Below, piece by piece: positions 25,660 through 35,091 of a stretch of 64,000 nt of DNA. Every line of letters begins with the position of its first letter. Position 1 is the first letter of the stretch. The DNA lies in the NCBI GenBank assembly GCA_036011085.1, contig DASCMS010000088.1, positions 5,879 to 69,878 on the forward strand. The letters run 5' to 3'. The DNA is from UBA8231 sp036011085 (GTDB lineage Bacteria > Latescibacterota > UBA2968 > UBA8231). Under the pieces are notes generated by a model. That model was not told where the DNA came from. It did not search any database and saw nothing but the letters and a program-made list of their open reading frames with translations. The position numbers and the translations under genes are program-made.

Positions 25660-27060
25660 CTACATCTCGTCGTCATTCATCACCGTAGGCACGCCCAGCA
25701 GCTGCGGCATACGATCCGGCCGCGGCACGACGACGCCGTCGATGACCTGCCTCATGGCCGACAGCCCGACATCGTAGCGGCTGGCCGGATGCCACAGCAT
25801 GCAACCGTCGGCGCCGGCATCCGCGGCGCCCTGCATCTGCTCGGCTACGTAGGCCTCGTCAAACTCCGGGATCCGGTACGGGAAGGATTGCACCCAGGGA
25901 CGCACGGCCACGCCGTGAGCCTGGGCCAGGGGCACCATGCGCCGAACGCCTTCGTACACCAGGTAATACGGATAGTCCACCGGGTTCGTCAGTCCCAGGA
26001 AGTTGCCATAGAAGTGGGACGGGTAGAGCATGGGGCTGGCGATATCGAGCAGGGGCAACAGGTCGGGCAGATACTGACCGATGCGATCGCGGTCCGCCGA
26101 TCGGCCCCAGGCGGCCACACCGAAAACATCGGCGGCGAGCAGCACGCCGGATCCGGCCAGGCGGTTGCGCACCTGGCGGACGAAATCGGTGATCACAGCA
26201 TCCCGTGACAGGCTATCCGCATATGCAAAAACGGCGCTGTCGGCGGCTGACTCCGTTGGAAAACGCACGTAATCGAGCTGCACCTCGTCGATACCGAAGG
26301 TGACCATCTCATCGACCACGGAGAGCAGGTAGGCCTGCACCTCGGTGTTGGCCGGGTCGAGCCAGCCGGCCTCCCAGGGATGGCCGTCGGGCAGTCGTGG
26401 CGCCAGGTCGGGGCGGGCCGCTGCCAGGCGTTCGTCGTAGAAGCAGCTCAGCCGGCCGACGACGTGCAGATCCCGCCGGTGCAGTTGATCGACGAGAGCT
26501 GCCGGCCTCTGGATCGAGGCCAGACTGTCGACTTGTGTCTGTCGAGCCAGTGTGGAAGAAGAGAGGAAGCTGAGGTCGCCCTCGCGGTCCTTGATGTCGA
26601 AGACGACGGTGTTTCCCCCCACTGCGACCAGGGCGTCGGCCAGAGCCATCATCCGTGGCGATCCGGCCACGAGTGCCGTGGCGTAGATGCCACGGGCCGG
26701 ACGGGGATCGACGATGCGACGTGGTTGGTCCTGCGCCGGACCCCGCCGAAGGGGCACCGTCAGCACCTGACCGGGGAGAAGTCGATCGGACTCCAGCTCG
26801 TTTAGATGGCGCATTCCGATCGCGAGCTCTGCGGCGGTGTAGTGATCGCTGCGCTCGAGCAGGTCAGCGGCGATGCTGAGCAGCGATTCGCCTCGCTTGA
26901 CCACGACCGTGGTGTCACCCGCTGTCGGTTGTGTGAACGCAGTCTGCGCCTGGGCGCCTTCCTGGTCCACAAACAGGGCCGCCAGAAACAGGGCCGCCGG
27001 ACCAAGGCGCAGCAACTGGGATGGTGAACGGCTGAAGAAACTGCTTCCGGTAGTACCCAT
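25660..27060 (-). CDS. secreted LysM + DUF4015 putative glycoside hydrolase
   Basis: A 466-aa secreted protein. ATG 27060 begins a signal peptide (GTTGSSFFSRSPSQLL..., ending near AQAQ). A LysM-like domain (about 50-105) contains VVVKRGESLLSIAADLL and LLPGQVLTVPLRR, suggesting peptidoglycan or glycan binding. The rest is a DUF4015 TIM-barrel: RGIYATALVAGS, NTVVFDIKDREGDL, DEVQLDYVRFPTE, LAADVFGVAAWG, ASPMLYPSHFYGNF. That family is related to GH13-like hydrolases; substrate unknown. It follows the DUF4159 gene by 51 nt on the same strand. Confidence 0.85.
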   Translation of the reverse strand: MGTTGSSFFSRSPSQLLRLGPAALFLAALFVDQEGAQAQTAFTQPTAGDTTVVVKRGESLLSIAADLLERSDHYTAAELAIGMRHLNELESDRLLPGQVLTVPLRRGPAQDQPRRIVDPRPARGIYATALVAGSPRMMALADALVAVGGNTVVFDIKDREGDLSFLSSSTLARQTQVDSLASIQRPAALVDQLHRRDLHVVGRLSCFYDERLAAARPDLAPRLPDGHPWEAGWLDPANTEVQAYLLSVVDEMVTFGIDEVQLDYVRFPTESAADSAVFAYADSLSRDAVITDFVRQVRNRLAGSGVLLAADVFGVAAWGRSADRDRIGQYLPDLLPLLDIASPMLYPSHFYGNFLGLTNPVDYPYYLVYEGVRRMVPLAQAHGVAVRPWVQSFPYRIPEFDEAYVAEQMQGAADAGADGCMLWHPASRYDVGLSAMRQVIDGVVVPRPDRMPQLLGVPTVMNDDEM

Positions 27061-27111
27061 AATCTGACCAACCAACTGGAAATACAAGGGGTTAGCCAAG
27101 ATAGGGGTTTG

Positions 27112-28944
27112 TCACGGCGGCGGCAATGGAAAGGCCTCGTCTTCCTCCAGAAAGACCTCCTCCATGTCCAGATCAGAGAAGGTCATCTTCCAGGCACTGG
27201 CTCCCACCTGGGCCCGCTGCACATCGAGACGGACGCTCTGCAGCATGGCCAGACGGCTGACGCCGAAAGTCACCGTCGCCACCAGGCCACCACGCAGCAC
27301 GACATCGATCCCTTCGACCTGGCCGCCGTATTCGAGTTCGATCCAATGGTCTCCGGGATCCAGGTTGTGCAGCAACAGGCCATGACGGCTGCCGCGCAGG
27401 ATGTCGACGCGATGACGGCCGTCCACCCGAACCGTCACACCGTCGGCACCCAGGGTCGTGCCGAGGGGGGCCCGGACAATGGCCACGGAGGCGTCGAGGG
27501 CGTCGTAGAGCCCGGGATCGACCTGCTCGGCGCCGTCGGCGGAGAACGAGTCGAGCCGGGCGACTTGCCTGGCCGACTTGGGACGTGACTTGCGCCACGC
27601 CGGCAGGGCGCGGGTCTTGGCGACGGTGCCTTTCCTGGTCAGCGCGTGTACGATCAGGTTGACACCCGTCACCAGAGCTGGCGACCCGAAGATGGCGACG
27701 TCAGGATCGTCGGACAGGGACCCAAACCAGCGACCGTGCAGATCGAGATCGCTGACCACGGCGACGAGAGTGTCGCCCAGGCTCACGCCCCAGAGACCGA
27801 GTGGATCCTGACCACTGTCCTCGAAAGCGCCTTCGTTCGGGTCCAGATTGAGGGGGCCATCGACGGCGGCGGCAGGCGGATCGATGCGGTCGCCTACCGG
27901 GTATTGCCAGGATGTCGGCAGCGCCTCCAGATAATCCCACTGGCTCTTGTTCTCGCCGGGGAAGCCTGCCGGGAAACCGTAGAATGACTGGTAGATCGGA
28001 TGCTCGACGGGTAACGGCCCGATGCCGGCATCGGTGCCAAACAACTCCCGGAGCATGTCGACGGCCTGGCCAAGGAACCGATATCTCCCCTCGATGAACA
28101 GCAGCCCCCCCTGGCGCATGTAGGCCTCAAGGAAGTCGCGATCGTCAGACGACAGCTGCAGCAGCGGCCACGCCCCGATCAACTCTCGCCCGCCGCCCTC
28201 GATGAGAAAGTGGACAGGATCCTCCATCAGACTCGGATCCTCAAGGGACTCGGAAGTGCCGGCTCGAACCTGCACCAGCAGATCCGTGTGGTCGCGCATG
28301 TAGCGCGCCAGTGCCTCGAGACCTGGAACTCCTGTCGGTGGGCCACCATCCCGAAGTATCAGAGGACCACCGCCAGCGCCCCGCAGCCGCAATCGTGTCA
28401 GGTTGACGAAGCCGGTGATGCCGCGCCGGTTCGCCGGGTCGATGAGCACCATCGCCCGCTCCCGTCCCCGGGCCAGATCGTGCACCCGCATCAGATCGAG
28501 AGACTCCTGTCGCATCGAATCCCTCGAGCTCTCGATCTGGGCAATGGCTCGCAGCACGTCTTCTGACTGTTCGACGCTGAACGTATCCGCCCGCGTCGCC
28601 ACGTCGATCGTCTGCAGGGCCACCTCCGGTTCGGGCACAGCCTCGGCGGGCGGCGGTGTATCCAGCCGGGTCGTCTCGTCGAGTGGCCGGACGGCGGACT
28701 CGGCCGGGCGATACTCCATCTCGGTACGCGGCACGGGGGTCACCGGCCGCTCCGCCACCAGTCGCCTGGGTTCGAAGCGAACGACCTGCATCAGCCGCGC
28801 TTCGAAAGCCTTCGCTTCGATCTCCCGCTGCCGCCAGTCGGCAATCCACAGGACCGACAGCAGGTGCAACAGGGCAGACACCAGCAGAAACGGCAGAATG
28901 ACACGGTGACGGCGCGTGAAGGGAACCCGGCGAATCGGTGTCAT
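27112..28944 (-). CDS. membrane-anchored DUF4159 protein
   Basis: A 610-aa protein with one N-terminal helix (about 14-34) followed by a proline-rich linker. The DUF4159 domain runs from about 170 to 310: ITGFVNLTRLRLRG, GLEALARYMRDHTDLLVQV, PVHFLIEGGG, LEAYMRQGGLLFIEGRYRF. DUF4159 proteins have a glutamine-amidotransferase-like fold and no settled function. The C-terminal third (from about 470) has beta-rich repeats resembling a carboxypeptidase-regulatory-like fold (DILRGSRHGLLLHNLDPGDHWIEL, in parts). It is divergent from the pyruvate dehydrogenase operon. Confidence 0.75.
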   Translation of the reverse strand: MTPIRRVPFTRRHRVILPFLLVSALLHLLSVLWIADWRQREIEAKAFEARLMQVVRFEPRRLVAERPVTPVPRTEMEYRPAESAVRPLDETTRLDTPPPAEAVPEPEVALQTIDVATRADTFSVEQSEDVLRAIAQIESSRDSMRQESLDLMRVHDLARGRERAMVLIDPANRRGITGFVNLTRLRLRGAGGGPLILRDGGPPTGVPGLEALARYMRDHTDLLVQVRAGTSESLEDPSLMEDPVHFLIEGGGRELIGAWPLLQLSSDDRDFLEAYMRQGGLLFIEGRYRFLGQAVDMLRELFGTDAGIGPLPVEHPIYQSFYGFPAGFPGENKSQWDYLEALPTSWQYPVGDRIDPPAAAVDGPLNLDPNEGAFEDSGQDPLGLWGVSLGDTLVAVVSDLDLHGRWFGSLSDDPDVAIFGSPALVTGVNLIVHALTRKGTVAKTRALPAWRKSRPKSARQVARLDSFSADGAEQVDPGLYDALDASVAIVRAPLGTTLGADGVTVRVDGRHRVDILRGSRHGLLLHNLDPGDHWIELEYGGQVEGIDVVLRGGLVATVTFGVSRLAMLQSVRLDVQRAQVGASAWKMTFSDLDMEEVFLEEDEAFPLPPP

Positions 28945-29100
28945 GGTTTGTTTAGGACGCGTGAGGCCGCCGGGAGGGATAACGACAGTTCGTCGTGCCC
29001 CTGGTTCGTTTTTTGCCGATGCCTGTCACGCTAGCTATTTTCATCCGTTTCAGAGTCCGGTTCCAGCTCTCGTCGCACCACGCCTCGATCAAGATAGCCA

Positions 29101-31794
29101 ATGAGCAATTCCACCCGTGTGGACCAGACCCCGATCTCACCAAACGGTGAGGTCGAACTCGAACTGCGCGAGTGGCTCGACTCCCTCGACTACGTACTCG
29201 CCAACCGGTCTCCCGATCAGGTGCGGGAGCTGCTGTATCAGCTGCACAGCCGCGCCGAAGCGGCCGGCGTGTCTCTGCCGATCACGGCCAAGACACCCTA
29301 CATCAACACGATTCCCCGCAGCCAGCAGCCGCCCTACCCCGGCAGTCGCGAGGTCGAGCGTCGCATCAAGAGCCTGATCCGCTGGAACGCCATGGCCATG
29401 GTCGTGCGCGCCAACAGCGATCCCGCGTCCCCCGGTGGCCACATCTCAACCTTCGCCTCGTCGGCAACCCTGTACGAGGTCGGACTCAACCATTTCTTCC
29501 GCGCGCCGAACGGCGACTCCAGTGGCGACCTGGTCTTCATCCAAGGTCACGCTGCCCCCGGGATGTACGCCCGCGCTTTTCTCGAGGGCAGACTCACCGA
29601 GCGCCACCTGGACAACTACCGTCGTGAGACGCGTGAGGGCGGCGGTCTGTCCTCTTACCCGCACCCATGGCTCATGCCGGACTTCTGGCAGTTCCCCACG
29701 GTGTCGATGGGGCTCGGGCCGATCATCTCGATCTATCAAGCCCGCTTCAACCGGTACCTCCAGGACCGCGGCCTGAGGCCGGCCGACGATGCCAAGGTCT
29801 GGGGTTTCTTCGGCGACGGCGAGATGGACGAACCAGAATCTCTGGGCGCGCTGACCCTGGCCTCGCGCGAACAGCTCGACAACCTGATCTGGGTCGTCAA
29901 CTGCAACCTGCAGCGACTCGACGGGCCCGTGCGCGGCAACAGCAAGATCATCCAGGAGCTGGAGGGTGCTTTCCGCGGCGCCGGCTGGAACGTCATCAAA
30001 GTGATCTGGGGCGACGACTGGGACAGCCTGCTCGAAAGCGACGACGAAGGACTCCTCGCCCGGCGGATGGGCGAAGTCGTCGACGGCGAAATGCAGAAGT
30101 TCTCAGTCTCCGATGGCGCCCACATCCGTGAGCAGTTTTTCGGCAAGGATCCGCGCCTGCTGAAAATGGTGGAGCACCTGACTGACGAACAACTGGCGAA
30201 AATGCGTCGCGGCGGACACGATCCCGACAAAGTCCATGCCGCCTACGCCGCTGCCGTGAAACACGAGGGCACTCCCACGGTGATCCTCGCCCACACCATC
30301 AAGGGCTACGGTCTGGGCGAGGCCGGCGAGGGCATGAACGTCAGCCATCAGCAGAAGAAACTGAACGAGGACGAGTTGCGCGAATTCCGCACGCGCTTCG
30401 GCATTCCCATCGACGACGACGACGTGGCCCGCGCCCCGTTTTACAAACCTGCTGACGACAGTGAGGAGATCCGCTACCTCAAGGAGCGACGCGCCGCTCT
30501 CGGCGGGTCACTGCCGCAGCGCAGCGTGCGGGCCCGGCCCTTGCCGATGCCCTCTGAGGAGTTGTTCACCGAGTTTCGTGACGGCACGGGCAACCGCGAC
30601 ATGGCGACCACCATGGCCTTTGCCCGGGTGCTGACCAAGCTCATGCGGGACAAGGATATCGGTGCTCTCATCGTGCCCATCATTCCCGATGAGGCGCGCA
30701 CCTTCGGGTTGGATGCACTGTTCCGCCCCTTCGGCATCTACGCCCACGCCGGGCAGAAGTACGAGCCCGTAGATCGCTCGACACTGTCCTACTACAATGA
30801 GTCCATCGATGGTCAGATCCTCGAAGAGGGGATCAATGAAGCAGGCGCCATGTCCTCCTTCATTTCGGCCGGCACCGCCTATGCCAGCCACGGCGTCAAC
30901 ACGATTCCTTTCTTCGTCTACTACTCGATGTTCGGTCTGCAGCGAATCGGTGATCTCATATGGCTGGCCGGTGACATCCGCTGCAAGGGGTTCCTCGTGG
31001 GCGGCACCGCCGGGCGCACAACCCTCGCCGGCGAGGGCCTGCAGCACAACGACGGCAACAGCCATCTGCTCGCCTATCCCGTACCCAACCTCGTGGCCTA
31101 CGATCCGGCCTTCGCCTATGAGATCGAGATCATCATCAGGGACGGGATCCGTCGCATGTACGTGGAGCAGGAGGACGTGTTCTACTATCTGACGGTGGAG
31201 AACGACAGTTACCCCATGCCGGCCATGCCCGAAAGTGCCACCGAGGAGGGCATCCTGAAGGGGATGTATCCCTTCCGTCCGGCGCACCGGAGCCGCAAGC
31301 TGAAGGCCCAGCTTTTCGGCTCGGGGGCCATCATGAACATGGCCCTCGAAGCGCAGGTCCTGCTGGAGGAGAAGTACAGCGTCGCGGCTGACGTCTGGAG
31401 CATCACCTCCTTCAAGGAACTGCACAACGACGGGCTCGCCGCCGACCGCTGGAATCGGCTGCATCCGGGTCAGCCCCGGCGATCGCCATGGGTGACCGAG
31501 TGTGTGGGCGACGCCAAGGGTGTTTTTGTCATCGCCTCGGATTATGTGAAAGCCCTGCCCGAGTCGATTGCGCGCTGGTTCCCGCGGATGCCGGTGTCAC
31601 TTGGCACTGACGGCTTCGGTCGCTCCGAGGGGCGCGAAGCCCTGCGCGACCACTTCGAGGTCGATGCTCGATGGATTGCCATCGCCACTCTGAGCGCCCT
31701 GGCCGATGACGGCCAGATCGGCCACGAGGCCGTCGCCGAGGCGATTGGTGAGCTCGGCATCGACCCGGAAAAAACCAACCCCCTCACCGCCTGA
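29101..31794 (+). CDS. aceE: pyruvate dehydrogenase E1 component (homodimeric)
   Basis: The 897-aa thiamine-dependent E1 of the pyruvate dehydrogenase complex, single-chain (AceE) type. The ThDP motif runs from G238-DGEMDEPES to VVNCN (N267-N269). GHAAPGMYARAFLEGR, KGYGLGEAGEGMNVSHQQKK and the transketolase-type second half (TAGRTTLAGEGLQHNDGNSH) are all present. It is first in aceE-aceF-lpdA and lies 156 nt from a divergent gene, so the promoter is in 28945-29100. Length matches E. coli AceE. Confidence 0.97.
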   Translation: MSNSTRVDQTPISPNGEVELELREWLDSLDYVLANRSPDQVRELLYQLHSRAEAAGVSLPITAKTPYINTIPRSQQPPYPGSREVERRIKSLIRWNAMAMVVRANSDPASPGGHISTFASSATLYEVGLNHFFRAPNGDSSGDLVFIQGHAAPGMYARAFLEGRLTERHLDNYRRETREGGGLSSYPHPWLMPDFWQFPTVSMGLGPIISIYQARFNRYLQDRGLRPADDAKVWGFFGDGEMDEPESLGALTLASREQLDNLIWVVNCNLQRLDGPVRGNSKIIQELEGAFRGAGWNVIKVIWGDDWDSLLESDDEGLLARRMGEVVDGEMQKFSVSDGAHIREQFFGKDPRLLKMVEHLTDEQLAKMRRGGHDPDKVHAAYAAAVKHEGTPTVILAHTIKGYGLGEAGEGMNVSHQQKKLNEDELREFRTRFGIPIDDDDVARAPFYKPADDSEEIRYLKERRAALGGSLPQRSVRARPLPMPSEELFTEFRDGTGNRDMATTMAFARVLTKLMRDKDIGALIVPIIPDEARTFGLDALFRPFGIYAHAGQKYEPVDRSTLSYYNESIDGQILEEGINEAGAMSSFISAGTAYASHGVNTIPFFVYYSMFGLQRIGDLIWLAGDIRCKGFLVGGTAGRTTLAGEGLQHNDGNSHLLAYPVPNLVAYDPAFAYEIEIIIRDGIRRMYVEQEDVFYYLTVENDSYPMPAMPESATEEGILKGMYPFRPAHRSRKLKAQLFGSGAIMNMALEAQVLLEEKYSVAADVWSITSFKELHNDGLAADRWNRLHPGQPRRSPWVTECVGDAKGVFVIASDYVKALPESIARWFPRMPVSLGTDGFGRSEGREALRDHFEVDARWIAIATLSALADDGQIGHEAVAEAIGELGIDPEKTNPLTA

Positions 31795-31808
31795 ACAGGG
31801 ATACGTAC

Positions 31809-33110
31809 GTGGCTGAGTTCAAACTGCCTGATCTCGGTGAAAACATCGAGTCCGGCGAGGTGGTCAACGTCCTCGTCGCGGAAGGCGACACGCTGTCAGA
31901 GGACCAGCCCGTGATCGAGCTGGAGACCGACAAGGCGGTGATCGAGGTGCCGTCTTCCGTCAGCGGTACGGTGAAGAAGGTCCTCGTCGCCAAGGGTGAC
32001 CAGGCGACAGTGGGTCAGGTTCTGCTGGAGGTCGGTGGCGGTGAAGTGCCGAAGCCAACAGCCGAGGCCGCAGCTGGCCCGCCGGCGGTCGAGACACCAG
32101 CGCCGCAGGCGCCGCCGCCGCTTGAGGTCGCGCCGCCCGTGGCCGCGCCAGACAGCACCAGCCCCTCGCCGGTGCCGGCGTCGCCCAGAACGGCAACCGT
32201 GCATCCGGCTGCCCGCCCGGTGCCCGCAGCCCCCTCCGTCCGCCGCCTGGCGCGCGAGATCGGCATCGATGTCGCCGCCGTGGAGGGCACCGGCCCCGGT
32301 GGCCGCATCTGTGAAGGCGACGTCAAGGCCCACTCGAAGAGGCAGCACGAAACCGGGGCCGCCAGCCCGGGTATCGCTGCCGCCGCCCTGCCGGACTTCA
32401 GCAAATGGGGCGAGATTGAGCGTGAGCCCTTCAGCAACGTACGCCGCATCACCGCCCAGCGGATGGCGGCGTCGTGGTCGACCATCCCCCACGTGACACA
32501 ATTCGATCAGTGTGATGTCACCGACCTGGAGACTTGGCGCAAGACCTTCGGCAAGCAGGTCGAGAAGGCCGGAGCCAAGCTCACGCCGACGGCCATCATC
32601 CTCAAAGTCGCCGCCGCTGCCTTGCGCAAGTTTCCGCAGTTCGCCAGCAGTATCGATATGGCCGGCGAGGAGATCGTCTACAAGAAGTACTGCCATATCG
32701 GCGTTGCGGTGGACACGAAGCGGGGTCTTCTCGTGCCGGTCATCCGCGACGTGGACGAGAAGTCGATCACGGAGATCTCCGTGGAGCTTGGCGAAATGGC
32801 CGAAAAGACACGCACCGGCAAGGTCTCCGTCGACGACATGCAGGGCGGCTGCTTCACCGTCAGCAATCTCGGCGGCATCGGCGGCACCGCCTTTACCCCG
32901 ATCGTCAACGCACCGGAGGTCGCCATCCTCGGCGTGGCCCGCGGCAGCGCGCAGCCGGTCTACGTCGATGGACAGTTGCAGCCGCGGACGATCATGCCCC
33001 TGTCGCTGTCGTACGACCACCGGGTAATCGACGGCGCTGACGGGGCCCGCTTCCTGCGCTACATCTGTCAGGGCCTCGAGAATCCCTACTTCCTGGCCTT
33101 CGAGGGCTGA
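31809..33110 (+). CDS. aceF: pyruvate dehydrogenase E2, dihydrolipoyl acetyltransferase
   Basis: A 433-aa E2 with one lipoyl domain (lipoylated K42 in ELETDKAVIEVPS), an Ala/Pro-rich linker (about 80-140), the peripheral subunit-binding domain (PSVRRLAREIGIDVAAVEGTG, in parts, 143-175) and the acetyltransferase core ending in SYDHRVIDG (H404, D408). E. coli AceF has three lipoyl domains; this protein has one. It starts at GTG 31809, 14 nt after aceE. Confidence 0.96.
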   Translation: MAEFKLPDLGENIESGEVVNVLVAEGDTLSEDQPVIELETDKAVIEVPSSVSGTVKKVLVAKGDQATVGQVLLEVGGGEVPKPTAEAAAGPPAVETPAPQAPPPLEVAPPVAAPDSTSPSPVPASPRTATVHPAARPVPAAPSVRRLAREIGIDVAAVEGTGPGGRICEGDVKAHSKRQHETGAASPGIAAAALPDFSKWGEIEREPFSNVRRITAQRMAASWSTIPHVTQFDQCDVTDLETWRKTFGKQVEKAGAKLTPTAIILKVAAAALRKFPQFASSIDMAGEEIVYKKYCHIGVAVDTKRGLLVPVIRDVDEKSITEISVELGEMAEKTRTGKVSVDDMQGGCFTVSNLGGIGGTAFTPIVNAPEVAILGVARGSAQPVYVDGQLQPRTIMPLSLSYDHRVIDGADGARFLRYICQGLENPYFLAFEG

Positions 33111-33115
33111 AACCC

Positions 33116-34528
33116 ATGGCCGCTGACCAGACGCAGATCGCGGTCATCGGTGGTGGTCCGGGCGGCTACGTGGCCGCCTTCCGCGCCGCCGATCTCGGCC
33201 TCGATGTCACCCTGATCGATCTGGACGAGAACCCCGGCGGCGTCTGTCTCTACCGTGGGTGTATTCCGTCAAAGGCCTTGCTGCATGTGGCCAAGCTGCT
33301 GAACGAGACGAAGGAAGCCGCCGAGTGGGGGGTCACCTTCGGCGAACCCCGGATTGACCTGGACGGACTGCGCGCCTTCAAGGATCGTGTCGTGGCCAGG
33401 ATGACCGGCGGCCTCGGACAGCTGTCGAAGGCCCGCAAGGTCACCTACGTGCGCGGCCGCGCTCGCTTCACCGGCGCCCAGTCGCTCAAGATCGACCTCC
33501 ACGATGGTGGCCAGCAGGATCTGAGTTTCGAGCAGGCCGTCCTGGCCACGGGATCTCGCCCCGTCGTGCTGCCCGCCTTTGACATCGGTTCCGAACGCGT
33601 CATGGACTCTACTGGAGCCCTGGAACTGCGGGACGTGCCCGGACGCCTTCTCGTCGTTGGCGGCGGCATCATCGGCCTCGAGCTCGGCCAGGTCTACGCC
33701 GCTCTCGGGTCGCAAGTATCCGTTGTCGAGATGACCGATGGCCTCATCCCGCCGGCAGACCGCGATCTGGTCAAGGTGCTGAGCCGGCGCCTCGAATCGC
33801 AGTTCGAGGGGGTTCACCTGAATACGAAGGTCACCGCCGTCGCCGAGAACGGGAACGCGCTGGACGTGTCCTGGGAGCCGGTCACAGGTGGTGATGGTGC
33901 GACGCAGACCTTCGATCGCATCCTGTTGTCTATCGGTCGCCGACCCAACACCGAGGACCTCGGCCTCGAAACCACGAGGATTCAATTGACCGAACGCGGT
34001 TTCGTCTCGGTCGACGCCCAGCGTCGCACCGCCGAGCCGTCGATTTTCGCCATCGGCGACGTCATCGGCTCGGCCCTGGCGCACACCGCGTCCCACGAGG
34101 GTATCGTCGCCGCCGAAGTCATGTCCGGAGAACGCTCCGCCTTTGAGCCGAACGCGATCCCCGGTGTCGTCTACACCGACCCCGAGATCGCCTGGTGCGG
34201 TCTGACCGAGAGTGAAGCCGCAGGACGCGACATCAAGGTGGCGCGCTTCCCCTGGGCCGCCTCCGGTCGGGCCACGACCCTCGGCCGCAGTGACGGCCTC
34301 ACCAAGCTGATCGTCGACCCGCAGACCGAGCGCATCCTCGGCGTCGGTATCGCCGGCCCGGGTGCGGGAGAGCTCATCGCCGAAGGTGTGCTCGCCGTGG
34401 AGATGGCCGCCCTCGTGCAGGATGTGGCCCTGACCATCCATCCCCATCCCAGCCTGTCAGAGACAGTGATGGAAGCGGCCGAGGCCTATCACGGCCTGAG
34501 TCCACATATCACGGGACCCCGGAGATAG
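33116..34528 (+). CDS. lpdA: dihydrolipoyl dehydrogenase (E3)
   Basis: A 470-aa flavoprotein that reoxidises lipoamide for the pyruvate dehydrogenase complex. The FAD motif is IGGGPGGYVAAFRAA (11-25), the redox disulfide is C44/C49 in GGVCLYRGCIPSK, the NAD motif is VGGGIIGLELG, and the catalytic His-Glu pair is in HPHPSLSE (H444, E449). It starts 5 nt after aceF and ends the operon. Confidence 0.96.
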   Translation: MAADQTQIAVIGGGPGGYVAAFRAADLGLDVTLIDLDENPGGVCLYRGCIPSKALLHVAKLLNETKEAAEWGVTFGEPRIDLDGLRAFKDRVVARMTGGLGQLSKARKVTYVRGRARFTGAQSLKIDLHDGGQQDLSFEQAVLATGSRPVVLPAFDIGSERVMDSTGALELRDVPGRLLVVGGGIIGLELGQVYAALGSQVSVVEMTDGLIPPADRDLVKVLSRRLESQFEGVHLNTKVTAVAENGNALDVSWEPVTGGDGATQTFDRILLSIGRRPNTEDLGLETTRIQLTERGFVSVDAQRRTAEPSIFAIGDVIGSALAHTASHEGIVAAEVMSGERSAFEPNAIPGVVYTDPEIAWCGLTESEAAGRDIKVARFPWAASGRATTLGRSDGLTKLIVDPQTERILGVGIAGPGAGELIAEGVLAVEMAALVQDVALTIHPHPSLSETVMEAAEAYHGLSPHITGPRR

Positions 34529-34531
34529 GCG

Positions 34532-34548
34532 GCGGCAACAATTGCCGC
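34532..34548 (+). terminator. stem-loop after lpdA
   Basis: A perfect 7-bp stem (GCGGCAA / TTGCCGC) with a 3-nt loop begins 4 nt after the lpdA stop. No T-run follows, so it is only a possible terminator or RNA-stabilising hairpin for the aceEF-lpdA transcript. The next gene starts at 34765; the rest of 34549-34764 includes a locally A+T-rich stretch (34618-34640) that may carry a promoter. Confidence 0.45.
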
Positions 34549-34764
34549 TCCCCGGTCACGGGATCGGGAAGAGCCTTCCCATGCCGCGGGGAGCAGGTTG
34601 CTCAGAGTCCACGGCTCTTATTGTCATAACATACTGTTTCAACGCATGTTACGCGTCTTCTATGCCACTCGGCAGGAAATCGGCACAGGCTTTGCGTCGT
34701 CTGGGTGCGGGGATCACTGTCCCCGGCACCCTTTTCCATTTGGACACGTCTGCCCGAGAGCAAG

Positions 34765-34992
34765 ATGGAACTCACGCCCCTCTCAAATACCCACATCGAT
34801 CGGCGATTGCAGGACATCGACCGCCAGATTTCCAGCGCCCTGCGTGACATCCGCAAGAATCTGGAGGAACTGGAGCAGGCGTCGAACCAGCCGGGAGATG
34901 GGGCCTCTGCCACCGGCCCAGCGGCGCGCGACAAAGGGTTTGCCGATGCTCTGCGCAACGCCATGGATCGGGGCGGCGCCAGCAGCGGCTGA
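34765..34992 (+). CDS. small coiled-coil protein, function unknown
   Basis: A 75-aa hydrophilic protein starting at ATG 34765 (MELTPLSNTHIDRRL). Residues about 10-40 (DRRLQDIDRQISSALRDIR) form a strong heptad-type helix; a Gly/Ala/Pro-rich middle and a second short helix (GFADALRNAMDRGG) follow. GAGAG lies just upstream. No family is recognised. A start at 34705 would add 20 residues with no helical character. Confidence 0.6.
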   Translation: MELTPLSNTHIDRRLQDIDRQISSALRDIRKNLEELEQASNQPGDGASATGPAARDKGFADALRNAMDRGGASSG

Positions 34993-35091
34993 CTATAGAG
35001 TGACGACCGGCTTTTCAGTGGCCGGTTGCAGCGGGCGGGGCTATCTTTGCCGCTCGGCTTTCTCCCTTTCACGGTTTCCATCTCACTGATC